From: Lineus longissimus
Lineage: Eukaryota; Nemertea; Pilidiophora; Heteronemertea; Lineidae
Assembly (NCBI RefSeq): GCF_910592395.1
Contig: NC_088325.1
Location: 13,766,109-13,830,108 of the forward strand
DNA: 64,000 nt
Reading direction: 5' to 3'
Shown here: piece by piece, positions 35,263-46,910 of the stretch
Layout of the letters: the number at the start of each line of letters is the position of its first letter
How positions within the stretch are numbered: the stretch's first letter is position 1
Position numbers and translations under genes: made by a program
The notes under the pieces: model-generated
Databases searched by the model: none
Told to the model about the DNA's origin: nothing
Seen by the model: the letters and a program-made list of their open reading frames with translations, nothing else

Positions 35263-36398
35263 CTGAAAAACAAGGATCGTAAATTTGTCACTGGTTTATT
35301 GGGACAGTCGGCATTTTGTCCTATATGACAGGCCTATTGGCCATGGATGTAAATTCCTCTTGCAGATTGGTCCTTGGCCTCATCCTATTGTTCACTGAGT
35401 AATAAAAAAGAGACCAATGGAATGGTCTTTGGAATACTTCTGCCATCTGCTGTTGACACTTGCCCCTTGCCTCCGGTTGTTGAGACGCCCCCTTACCCAA
35501 CGCCTGCTGATATGGGGTGCAAAATGTGAAACTATAAGCATACGCCAAGAAGAGAATGCATTCAAAAGTCTCGTTTTTTAAAATGAGATTTTCCGTTTAA
35601 TACTACTATCAACTTCTTGATACTACTTGTGTTAGTACAAAACGCCGTGTTTTGGGCGTCTTACAAAAGTATAAAATACTCTTATTGATCTGGCGCTCCA
35701 TATGGGAATTCCCTTCTATTTTGATGTCTATTTTAAGCCACAAGGGTACTTCCCAAATTTACAAATGGCCGATCGTGATGAAATCCTCAGCTGATGAGGC
35801 AATAAAGTGCGAATTTCGGCAGTCTTCGTTCCTGTGATATTGACATTATCTGCACGTATGTATAGAAAATAAATTTATCTTCAAATTAAACTAAGATTTT
35901 AGGCAAGAAATGTTGGAAAGGTTATGAAAATGTATTATTAGTTGACCCACAGAATGCATCTCGTGACATTTTTTATAGATCCAGATGACTTTTTAAATTG
36001 CTCCTTGCTGTCAATGGCTTTGCCTTCCTGTGCGTAGATTGTTTTTTTATTCATTATGCAAGTCTTCCCTTGATTCTGTCTGACCTTTCCTTTCTGGTTT
36101 TTTCAGGACAATGGGGTGAGTACATCACTGACACACATGTGACTGCTGGATTCTTCATCTTTATGGAAGAAAACTGGAATATTAACATTTGCCTCTATCC
36201 TGACAAGGTCTTGAGTGGTATATAGACATGTAACTTAAAATGTCAGTTGTTACTGTAACGTGACGTGACGTCTTCGTAAACGTTGTTCCCAATCAAGTGC
36301 ATGGATCTGTAGTTGCATTGTACATGTAATCGAATATACATCATATTGTCTCTGATTTAATTGTAAGGTGCTGACTTGCATTATAATTTATGTTTCAG
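35263..36398. other. Spacer; missing 5' exons of two divergent genes expected here
   Basis: Both the minus-strand Ig/FN3 gene and the plus-strand array member 1 lack their first exons. I found no clear signal peptide or Cys-rich exon on either strand. A possible plus-strand acceptor at 36106-36108, followed by an open stretch of about 100 nt, is too weak to call. Confidence 0.4.
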
Positions 36399-37224
<826 letters not shown>

Positions 37225-38044
37225 GAATTGCGATCTCGTAATAGGACAAAGGCGTGTTCAGAATTCTTTTAGGATTATAAAGAGATGATGTTGATGATGG
37301 TATTTTCCTCATTGGGCATTGTAGTCAAAGATACTCAAAAGCGCCCTGCAGACAAGCCCTGCCTTGTCTTCTCTAGCAGGGTGAGGCCACAAAAACTTTT
37401 ACTCTTCCACTGAGTCATTTTTAGTTACATTTCCTGTCTTGTCGACCACAGTTTAGGCCACACCAATTCAAAACTTTGGACAGCAGGAAAGGAGGCAAAG
37501 GAAAGAGGGAGGTGTTAAAAAACTTAGCAATTGGTGTGGCCTTTGTGTTCACTGAGTGATATATGTTTTATATGAAAATGAAAGTCTCTTGTCAGTCGGT
37601 ATATTTTCCAGTTTAAAAGCGAGAATGAGTAAAATATTTGTCTTCAAATTCTTGCTATAAGTCAAGTATTGTTTTGTCGCACATACATTATGGATACTGC
37701 CAAAGGTACAAGTTGTTAAAGGCCTTCTCTGTTTGTTAAACTTGAAATTTGAACTTGAAATTAAAAAAACATATTGATTATAAATTTCAACAATGCCTTT
37801 GTGTAGACTGATATACAAAGACGATAAATGCCAAGTTGCAGCAAATTTGCATGTACAATAACTGTACTATGGCAGTGTTTACCTGATGAATACAAACAGC
37901 GAAGGCCTTAAAAGAATAAATGTATTGTTTTCCTATTAGTGGAGTGGTTTCCTTTTAGAATTGCCAGTCGAATCTCAAAAACCGTTTTATTCATGTCTTT
38001 GTCACATGTGAGTAGATTGACACTAAAGTAACTCATCGTGTTGT
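37225..38044. other. 3' UTR of array member 1 and spacer
   Basis: No coding exon recognised. The region includes two short GGTGTGGCC-like words in opposite orientation (about 37450-37545) and leads into the satellite. Confidence 0.5.
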
Positions 38045-38580
38045 TGTACATGTACTTGTATGGTTCTTGTATACATGTACTTGTATGGTTTTTGTACACA
38101 CGTACTTGTATGGTTCGTGTATACATGTACTTGTATGGTTCTTGTATACATGTACTTGTATGGTTCTTGTATACATGTACTTGTATGGTTTTTGTACACA
38201 TGTACTTGTATGGTTCGTGTATACATGTACTTGTATGGTTCTTGTATACATGTACTTGTATGGTTCTTGTATACATGTACATGTATGGTTCTTGTATACA
38301 TTTACTTGTATGGTTTTTGTATACATGTACATGTATGGTTCTTGTATACATTTACTTGTATGGTTCTTGTATACATGTACTTGTATGGTTCTTGTATACA
38401 TGTACTTGTATGGTTCTTGTATACGTGTACTTGTATGGTTCTTGTATACATGTACTTGTATGGTTCGTGTATACGTGTACTTGTATGGTTCTTGTATACA
38501 TGTACATGTATGGTTCTTGTATACATTTACTTGTATGGTTTTTGTATACATGTAGATGTATGGTTCTTGTATACATGTAT
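38045..38580. repeat. 25-bp satellite, about 21 copies
   Basis: Tandem units of 25 bp with consensus built from TATGGTTCTTG and TATACATGTACTTG; the period was measured between successive TATGGTT words (38109, 38134). Each unit has an internal palindrome TACATGTA. The unit has no stop codon in most frames and 25 is not a multiple of three, so long open frames appear on both strands; these are by-products, not genes. Confidence 0.97.
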
Positions 38581-40022
38581 ATAATTACTCGTACACAAAT
38601 CTGTTTGTACATAGAAAAAATATTTATTAGAGATGTGTGGATGTTAGTTACAGTTACAGAGCAATAAAAGTTGCATAATCATGGTCTTGTAATAATCCTC
38701 CTTGTTGCTATTTGGAGGCAGCGTGAAAATGGAATGTGAACAGTGTCTGTTGCTTTTCTTGCAGGTAGGGTATTTGAAATACATGTAGTGCACAACTTTT
38801 TCGCAAGGATATTGATGAAATGACTCAGACATTACAAGTGGCCTCCAAATGGCCATCCATGTCTGAAGTCTAAGACCCTCAAGGTCTCGTTTGCTAGGAG
38901 TTCTGGTGTTTCTAAGTGCCCAGCATTTTGACCCTCAATGGTATTGACATTGCACAGCTTCCAGACAAGGTGCATCAATTTGGGCTGAGGCTACGGAGGC
39001 AATACCTCTGGAAGTTCAGTATGAGAGTTCATCTGAGCTTTAAGTAAAGAACGTTTACTTGAAAATAAAATGTATTTATTAAATTTTTTTCTTCGTTTTT
39101 GACTTGGCATACTTCTGCTATTCTCTCTTTAAAATGCTAAATCCAAGCCCCTGAAACCGTCATCAAAAGGCTACCTCCAGTATCGGATTCTCTTCAATAG
39201 GAGTCTTGGCCGCTACAATGCTATTCGTGACTTCAGCGTGCGAGACTGCTTAAGGCTATGCTGACCATTCCAAGCCATGCCAGTATCAAAAGAGCATCAT
39301 GATTGTACCGAAACATCCAATTGATAAATCGCCTCTAACGGGCAGGTCGTTGCATGATCAGGTATTGTCTATTGATTCAAGACTGCTGATTGCAAGCCGT
39401 CCGCCTTGAACAACCAGGTCTTTGACTTCGCAAGACTGCTTCTCAAGGTGACATCAGCTGAGCCACAGGGAGCCCGGATAACTCGACGTCGCCATCCACA
39501 GCTAGACTCCTATGCAGTGCATTTCGTCATCCTGATCGTCTTTCCTCAATGTAAAGGACGAGGCCGGTCCACTGCGTCCGGAGTGTATCCACAACTAGCT
39601 CAGCAGACAGCCGGCGACACACGGTCATGTTCTTCTCGCGTGAGATCATTTCATTCTAAATGGGTTAATGTTGTTGATCAAGATTCATAGGCCCCTGCTT
39701 ACTTTCGAAACCTTTGTGAAACGGCAAGTGCCTGCGAATACCTTTAGAATCACGCCGCACAGTGTTTTTCACTGAGTATATATCCTTACAATCCGCGTCC
39801 CCGTTCTAGTTGACGTTATGTGTCATCCTGGTCATGCTTGGCGCTTAAATAATAAGCTTTCCGTCAAAGAAGATATAAATATGAATTTCAAGCAATGAAA
39901 TACAAGGCCCTGTCACGCTTGAAAGACCTTGAAAATATAAATCAGCTGTTCAAATGTCAAAATGGATTGCCTAATCAGAAGCCATTTGCAAGATAGATCC
40001 ACCGGCTGGGTCAACACGAATC
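38581..40022. other. Spacer upstream of array member 2
   Basis: No supported gene. Low-confidence open frames here (for example 39406-39690) have no domain and no splice context. The promoter of array member 2 should lie near 39900-40022, but I see no clear TATA box. Confidence 0.5.
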
Positions 40023-42026
40023 ATGTCTTCGATGACTGCTGCGTATTTTGGCATCTTCTGCCTCCTTCTTTTCGCATTTCTCACTCATTTTGGTAAGTTG
40101 CTAAACTCATAATTTGTTTAAGGTTGAATTTGAATTGGCCTCATACTAAATCCTTTAGGTCTCTATATTTGAGAGTTGGCCTAATTGCAATTCTTGTATC
40201 ATGAATGCCAGAGGCCGAGATGCGTTCCCTCGTGCCTAGAAATACCAATTACACCAAACTAAATACAATATTTGGGATGCCAGTGGCATAGTGGGAGAGA
40301 GCGACCGGCTTGTCATCGGTAGGCCGTGGGTTCCGACCACTCGGTATGTTAAGTGGCCAGAAATGGTATATCCTGGGGAAATCCGGGCAGGGGTTCATGC
40401 ACATGTTCGCTGCTCCGGCGCTGCACAACGGGCTTGGGACCTATCCAGGATCTGGTTTATACGAGTTCGATATATGCGAAGCTTCTGGTATTTCTCGAAG
40501 CTGCTTGGTTTCGATCGCTCACCATGGCGGCCCAGGAAGTCCAAAATTCCTCGCCAGGCTGTCCAGAATGTCCATTCTGCGCTGGGACAAGAATTGGCTG
40601 CTGACTGGTGTTGTGATCTCTTTTCAGTTACAGCCGACGAAATCTGCTATGCCTTCCAAGATGCTGAATTAGGCGCTTTCTTCGGACAGTTTCGCTGTGC
40701 CGAGTTCTGCTGCGGAAATCAAAACAGAAAGTACTGCTGTAATCAGTGTCGGAGTAGCGTGTATCAACATGACTGTCCAAAGGAAATTACTGGGTAAGTA
40801 ACGTTAGAAGACTATCCGAACTGGAGAGGTATTGATTGTCTCACCGAACCCGCGGGAGTGGAGCTCAAATGTTGGGCGAAACCATTCGAAAAAACCTTGT
40901 GTAAATGCACTCTGCGCCAACGTTTTGAATCAGCGGTTTGGGTTAGTGCAAAGCGGAAGAAGCAAAAAGCGTTAAAATCCACATTTTCATCATTTAATTT
41001 AAGGTGTAGAATAGGAATTATCACCTCATTGTTGGGTATTGTCTCAGCAAAACCGCGAGGGTGGAGCTCGTAACTAAACATGATGCTCAAACCATTCGTT
41101 GCAATAGAAGTGGTTCATGATATAAGACATTGACAGGGCTTTCTCAGACATTTCAGCTCTGAAGGATTTTTCAAATTGATCAAATTCTCTTTGGCTGACA
41201 CTTTTTCGTCCTTTTAGGGAGGTGGTTGGCGGCACCTTGACCTTCATCATCACCATCGTCGTTCTCTTCGTGGCGGTGATGGCCTGTAAGTGTGGATGCT
41301 GCAAAAAGAATGCCCCAAATGGTAAGCGAATCGCCGGGGCCGTGCTACTTTATGCGCGGTCGTCAACAACTGAATGTTTCTTTTTGCTAGGTCCGAAGGT
41401 GAGGGCATGTAATTTGAATGCTTTGGTGTACAAAAGACCAACACGAGCAAACCTTTCACTATCAGTTATACAGTATACATGTATATGACAATGGAGTTTG
41501 CAGTGCTGGACATGCTTCTTTAAAAAGATAAGAATACGTTTTTATCACTATGCATGTGCTGATAGTTTTCATTACATATGCAAAACGCCGATAGACTTAG
41601 ATTTGTGTCAGTTTATATCCTTGGCTTTTTTCAGGAGAAAATGGCACAACGCAAAATCGTCTATCTTCCCTTGCAACCCTCCTGCCCAGTCCACAGTTGC
41701 TGCGTAGGGGACTGGTCCCAGGGGCAGCGTGCTTAACAAAACCTCCTCCCTACCCTGGAGAGTCACCACCGCCGTATTCAGAAGCAACCAATCAAAATTT
41801 GAATTCAGAACCAGATGTAACGGTTTCTGATCTGTCGCACGAACATGACGAAGCATTATTGTCTGCTGGGAATCAAACATGCCATGATGAAAGTAGAAGT
41901 AGGAATATAAACTCAAGTGACTCTAGTGCACATAGAAACGTGGAAACTGATAACTCTGCGCACCCGTTTGCGCCAATTGATGCAAATGATCCTCCACCTC
42001 CTTATGTGTCGACGGAGAGAGTATGA
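40023..42026 (+). CDS. Array member 2: Shisa/CYYR1-like membrane protein with PPPY tail
   Basis: Four exons (40023-40092, 40628-40793, 41218-41321, 41635-42026; phases 1-2-1) give 243 residues. Exon 1 is a signal peptide (hydrophobic core GIFCLLLFAFL). Exon 2 is a compact Cys-rich ectodomain of about 55 residues with the pattern C...C..FCC......YCC..C.......C (for example CAEFCC and KYCCNQC), which matches the Shisa/CYYR1/WBP1/VOPP1 style of Cys-rich head just before a membrane helix. Exon 3 is the helix (TFIITIVVLFVAVMA) followed by CKCGCCKK, likely palmitoylated. Exon 4 is a Pro-rich then acidic tail with three PPPY motifs, as in proteins that recruit Nedd4-type WW ligases. The start ATG opens the signal peptide directly. 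AATAAA lies at 42204-42209. Family placement is likely; function is not deducible. Confidence 0.88.
40285..40345 (+). repeat. tRNA-like SINE head in intron 1 of array member 2
   Basis: TGGCATAGTGGGAGAG (A-box-like) is followed about 30 bp later by GTGGGTTCCGACCAC (B-box-like). The two-box spacing is that of a tRNA-derived promoter, but the cloverleaf is not complete, so a SINE rather than a tRNA gene is called. Confidence 0.5.
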
Positions 42027-43198
42027 TGTCACAGTTGATAGAAACTGACAAGACTCATGACTAAGGACAAAACATTTGATTTTTTGAAAGTTTGGTGCCA
42101 ATGTGCTTGTATTGTATCCTTGAAAAACTGAATCCGTAGATTTTTTTCATGTCTTGATCGGATGTTGTCGACGAAATAGTATCAAAATGTACAATGTATT
42201 GTAAATAAAAGTTACAAATTTTTAACACAAATGTCTCAATCGTCTGTGCAGTCCATGTCAGGTACATTGAATATACGAAATTTACTTTGAGATGTATACA
42301 AGTCGTACAAAATACCCTCTGGTAATGATGATTTATAGTGCGTGACAGCCGACCACAGGATTTTCGTTTTGCAGGTCCGATATTAGGCCTATGCTTTGTG
42401 TTGTGACTAAAGCACACTATCGATAAATAATATGAATGGATCAGTGCATAAACTTCAAGAAGAGGACATGTTCAGTTAGGCCGGCGTGGATCGGAGCCTG
42501 TCAATGCCGGCTACAGTTCAGTTTGCTATTGTCCATATCAAATTATTGACAGTCGTGATCAACCTCAACACGTGGGATCCCATGTTGGTCCCTGATGCTA
42601 TGTTGGTCCCGTCAGAGATATTTCAAGACGTTTTTATTTTGGGTTGTTTACCCAATCAATGGGGCTAAATCGATTGAATGAAAAAAAGGTCAATTGTGAG
42701 TGATGCCAAGTATTGGCCTATACGTGTCCTTCATAGAGGGTAAACATTTTCTTATCGAGGCCTCATCTTCTTTGAAAATCCAACCTGTTTACATCCAGTT
42801 TGTATTGAATAGAAAATATCTTAAAATCGATGTCAGACATTTTAAAAATCGCTGGCACAAAAGAAGAAATCGGACAGAACGGTGTGAATTTACAAGTACG
42901 CGGATCCCATTTGGATAACATGGCCTAGACAGTAAGCCTATAGTATACCTTCAATTATGGAGTAATATACTGTTTGGATCTGTGCATATTTGTCTTAATA
43001 TTCTCCTGGAGAAAGGTTGGTGATATTTTGAGTACAATAATTGTTTTTGTGTAAGATTTTGTAATTGAACCTGAAATATGTTTGGTTTACCGAATATATA
43101 GAAGCGTATAGTGTCAATGGTATAGCTCAGATTGAACTGCGACACAGATTGGTAAAAGCGTAATAACTCGTCATCTTGTCTTTTCAAAGCATTTGCAG
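42027..43198. other. 3' end of array member 2 and spacer
   Basis: Contains AATAAA at 42204-42209. No signal-peptide exon for array member 3 was recognised in this interval on the plus strand. Confidence 0.5.
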
Positions 43199-44480
43199 CT
43201 GACAGAAACTTCACCACCTGCTCCAAGGACGGGGTATCAAGAACTGCACACAAAATCGCGCCAGCACCCAGTGCTGTCGGTCAGGCTGTAGCCTCCGGCC
43301 ACATGCCATGCCGCGCTGAAGTCCTACCACGCTGCACGGACAGTGCCTCCAACAAATGTGGCCCAATCAAGGCGACGTATGTTTTGCAACTTTCTCCCGC
43401 TATCTTTCCTCTCAATTTTCCATAAGAAAGCAGTTTTAGTTTGAGCATTTATGACATTATCAAGTTACTATATAAAGTGTTCAAAGAGAAATTCCACCAG
43501 GCGATGATTAAAGAAGATTACTAACTCTTAAGTGTAGCATATTTCACAGTAAGATTTTAGTGCAATTCTTATTAAAGATAATATTCTAGGTAAGATCTTA
43601 TTAAAATTTATATCAAGAAAACTTACTTAACAGGAAAACTTGACCAAGAACAGGCCTAGGTTGGTTTTGTAGTTGTTGTTGTGAGAGAAATTTGGCAACA
43701 ACCTTTTCAATTTCAGATCTCCGTATTCGACCAACTACGCTACATGCTGTGATTCCATCCACCCCAACTGAACACATGGAACCGACCATTGGGTAAGTTG
43801 ATGATGGGCTGAAAATCTTGCTCGTATTACAGGCAATTAGCACTTTCTTCTGTCATTGTCGTACATGTGAGTGAAATTCAAATCCATATCCAAATATGAA
43901 TTTGAACTTTTTTTCCAGTACGATCATTGGTGTATCTGTCGGCGTGTTTGTCTTCGTGCTTATGGTGGCGCTAGTGCCGCTGTTCGTCATGTGCTATGCT
44001 GCTGCCAAGACGGACAAATTGAGGCGCAAAAACAGAATAGGTGAGCGGCCATCTTGGCAGGCCATTTTGGGCGAAAAAATTGATTTGCAGACTGTGCCCC
44101 TCGCAAATTAGCGAAGCAATTGGGGTAGGAGCCGATTTCATCAAGTTCTCGAGCGATCGAACATGAACCTGCATGGTGGTTGGTATCAATATTTGCCATG
44201 AACATTTTGATAAGACAGTAGAACAATTGGAAATTAGGGCTAGGTCCGAGCAGGCTGAAGAAGAAGGAAGAGATCATTTACTTCATTTATATTTCCCCGT
44301 GTTTTTTCAGGTGTTATTGCCCGACCCCCGCCGTACAGTGAGGTAGCCCGGCCGACCAGTCCCCCGCCAGCCTACAGACCACCGACCCGCGGCCGGGCGG
44401 GGGCTGAGATCTTTACAATCCATGCTCCACCGGATTATCGATGGACACCTCTACCCGGAGAAATGCCACAAGTTTTATGA
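43199..44480 (+). CDS. Array member 3: membrane protein with PPPY tail, ectodomain exon apparently disrupted
   Basis: Exons 43717-43792, 43919-44040 and 44311-44480 are clear (phases 2-1 around the membrane exon, as in the other members). They encode a Pro/Thr stalk, a membrane helix (IIGVSVGVFVFVLMVALVPL) with MCYAAAK at its inner face, and a short tail with PPPY and PPAY. An upstream exon-like segment, 43199-43376 (AG before, GTATGT after), has Cys-rich pieces in different frames (FTTCSKDG in one, ASTQCCRSGC in another). None runs through in the frame required by 43717. No signal exon was found. Either this copy is a pseudogene, the sequence has indels, or the true ectodomain exon lies elsewhere. 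Confidence 0.6.
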
Positions 44481-45015
44481 GCCATACATATATATATTTC
44501 ATGAGCTCGATACATAAGTATGAATGAGAATATACAATACATTAATCTTCCTGTCGCAGGTTGTAAAATAGAGCGCTACTGGCGTTTGAACGATACTGGA
44601 AAATCAGTCATGACGGATATATTTTCGAAGCAATTCAGGAAGTTAGTCTCACCGTTTCTATTAAAAGGTGACGTGTGAAGTTAAATTTAAAAGTTGTACA
44701 TAGAAATATAGGTGTGTATTTATCTGCGAATCCGCCAGTTGACGAGGAAGCAGGTTAAAGAGATACATGTACATTGGTCGCTAACAGTGTCGGTATAGTC
44801 ACAAGCCTAGCGGCGGTAATCGTTCACAGATTAAGAGCATGCAGGGTGCAGGTAGTGGAAATGGTTTATAGATATTGTATAGCACTAATTAACATGGAAA
44901 TAAATGCAAAGTTTTTTAAAGTGTTGAAGTTTTTGGTTTTATAGTCGGACATCAACTTCCATTTAGGTTATCATCTGACTTTAAAGGGATTCTATCGGCA
45001 TTAGCTAAGATAGCT
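44481..45015. other. 3' UTR and spacer of array member 3
   Basis: AT-rich, no gene seen. A plus-strand AATAAA near 44899 could be a distal poly(A) signal. Confidence 0.45.
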
Positions 45016-45280
45016 GTATAGTACCCCCAGGTATATGGCACGGCTTAACCCGTCGGCCATTAGGGAATTCCTTTATGGCCCAGTGGTTGGCGCGTTGGCC
45101 CCAGAGTGGAAGTTAAGCAACGTCGAGCGCGGTCAACCTTTGGATCGGTGACCGGCGCGTACAATACATCTGGCAGACCTTCCCACGCGATGCGAGCTCT
45201 GGATTTGTAGTTCGGTACTGAGACGCATGAAGCGCTAAGTAGGATCGCGGACGATCCATCTCTGTCCGAAGGGGGAATGA
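45016..45280 (+). mobile_element. 5S-rRNA-derived SINE-like element, copy 1
   Basis: Positions about 45110-45155 carry GAAGTTAAGCAACGTCGAGC and TTTGGATCGGTGACCG, closely matching the internal promoter region (IE and C boxes) of animal 5S rRNA. The flanking head and tail are not 5S. This is the composition of SINE3-type elements, with pol III transcription expected from the 5S-like promoter. It is not a functional 5S gene, since the first half of the rRNA is not recognisable. Confidence 0.75.
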
Positions 45281-45435
45281 TGTATAGTACCCCCAGGTAT
45301 ATGGCACGGCTTAACCCGCCGGCCATGAGGGAATTCCTTCATGGCCCAGTGGTTGGCGCGTTGGCCCCAGAGTGGAAGTTAAGCAACGTCGAGCGCGGTC
45401 AACCTTTGGATCGGTGACCGGCGCGTACAATACAA
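45280..45435 (+). mobile_element. 5S-rRNA-derived SINE-like element, copy 2 (truncated)
   Basis: Direct repeat of 45019-45173, starting AGTACCCCCAGGTATATGG and ending in GGCGCGTACAATAC, with only a few differences. The tail present in copy 1 (from ATCTGGCAGACC) is replaced by the foldback element that starts at about 45436. Confidence 0.8.
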
Positions 45436-46402
45436 TAGCGTTTATGGCAAGCCAAAGCGGAATATATTCAAGACTTTAGAATAACCATTCAAGAAGTTAA
45501 ATATAAGTTCAAGAAGGAAATATATGTTCAAGACTAAAATATGTTCAACCTTGAATCAAATGTTTTCAACCTTAAATAAAATATGTTCAACCTTGAACAA
45601 AATATATTCAACCTTGAATAAAATATGTCCAACCTTGAACAAAATATATTCAAGACTCACGTGACCATATTCAAGACTCACGTGACCATATTCAAGACGC
45701 ACGTGACCACAAAATTGATGACGTAGAGCGTAGAATCTGTGGTACTTCTGATGCGTTCTGTTTCACGACGTGATTGATTGCCTGTATAGCCTTAACACTC
45801 AAACATGTCAAAAGACAACGAGAATCCGATACAGTGGTATGAAAGGTGATAGGCATTGCGCATTTTGAACCTATAATTTGCCTGATATGTCTGTGAAACA
45901 TGTATCGACTCTGACATTCACTCGGCATCCATGTCATGATGTGTAGGATTACAGTACATGTCAGGTGTAGGCGGCTAGGTACGTGTACAACCATGTGTCA
46001 AAACCTTCGTGCGAACAATTCGAGCTCCGAAACGCAACACAAGTACCATGGGTTCGGGAAAGTCTGGACGCGGGTTCGGGAAAGTCCGTAAAGCATCAAA
46101 ACATGAGCAACTACGTCATCAATTTTGTGGTCACGTGCGTCTTGAATATGGTCACGTGAGTCTTGAATATATTTTGTTCAAGGTTGAATATATTTTGTTC
46201 AAGGTTGGACATATTTTATTCAAGGTTGAACATATTTTATTCAAGGTTGAACATATTTTATTCAAGGTTGAAAACATTTGATTCAAGGTTGAACATATTT
46301 TAGTCTTGAACATATATTTCCTTCTTGAACTTATATTTAACTTCTTGAATGGTAATTCTAAAGTCTTGAATAAATTCCGCTTTGGCTTGCCATAAGCGTT
46401 AC
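45436..46402. mobile_element. Foldback element, about 970 bp, with terminal inverted repeats of about 300 bp
   Basis: The left end (TTATGGCAAGCCAAAGCGGA...) is repeated in reverse complement at the right end (...TCCGCTTTGGCTTGCCATAA). Each arm contains a short tandem array of TTCAACCTTGAA/ATATT-type units and three TCACGTGACCATATTCAAGA-type units. The central part (about 45740-46110) is single copy and has no transposase frame, so it is non-autonomous. Confidence 0.9.
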
Positions 46403-46910
46403 ACGAAGTTGCTATTAAGGGGTCTTTCCCATCTTACAGTACCGGGAATTATTCAAACTTGTATAGGATGATTAAACGAATATTTCCATCTGAAACAAAC
46501 ATGACGCACTAGCCCTTACAGTGCTTTTTATTAACCTTAAGATGACCAATTTGATCCCTGTTCGATCCTACCTATAGTCCCCCTTTGACATATCGACAGC
46601 AGGTTTATCTGTGCCGTTGACGTAGAACATCGAAAGACCGTACTTGTCGTTGGCAAGATAAACTTGGATACTCTTATACTATTTCAAAACGACGGGACAA
46701 AGGAACATTCGGCGGCCTAACTCGAAATGATTATCTATCAGTTCTTTCAATGGGTACACTATAGTCTCGGTCACATGGGGACTTTGATGACAAATCCTTA
46801 CAGAACACCTGAAGTGCGACTAGCCTTATAGATCACGACCTGATGTTAATCATTCCTAATGATGTTTTGAGAGTAGAAGAGTAAAACTGGTGTATTTGGT
46901 TTAGAAAATT
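46403..46910. other. Spacer upstream of array member 4
   Basis: No coding feature recognised; the promoter of array member 4 should lie in its last part. Confidence 0.45.

Noticed and set aside
38033-38667. Long open frames on both strands across the 25-bp satellite
   Set aside because: They arise because the unit lacks stops and is not a multiple of three; all frames show the same YMYTRTIQVHV-like periodicity, with no start context or splice structure.
40291-40797. 168-codon open frame overlapping exon 2 of array member 2
   Set aside because: Only 40628-40793 fits the signal exon phase; the upstream part is intron containing a tRNA-like SINE head, and the frame is open by chance.
45060-45326. 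88-codon minus-strand frame over the 5S-derived element
   Set aside because: It lies wholly in the repeat, has no homology or splice context, and is duplicated with the element.
45060-45430. Functional 5S rRNA gene
   Set aside because: Only the central/3' promoter-like half matches 5S; the 5' half and the closing stem are absent.
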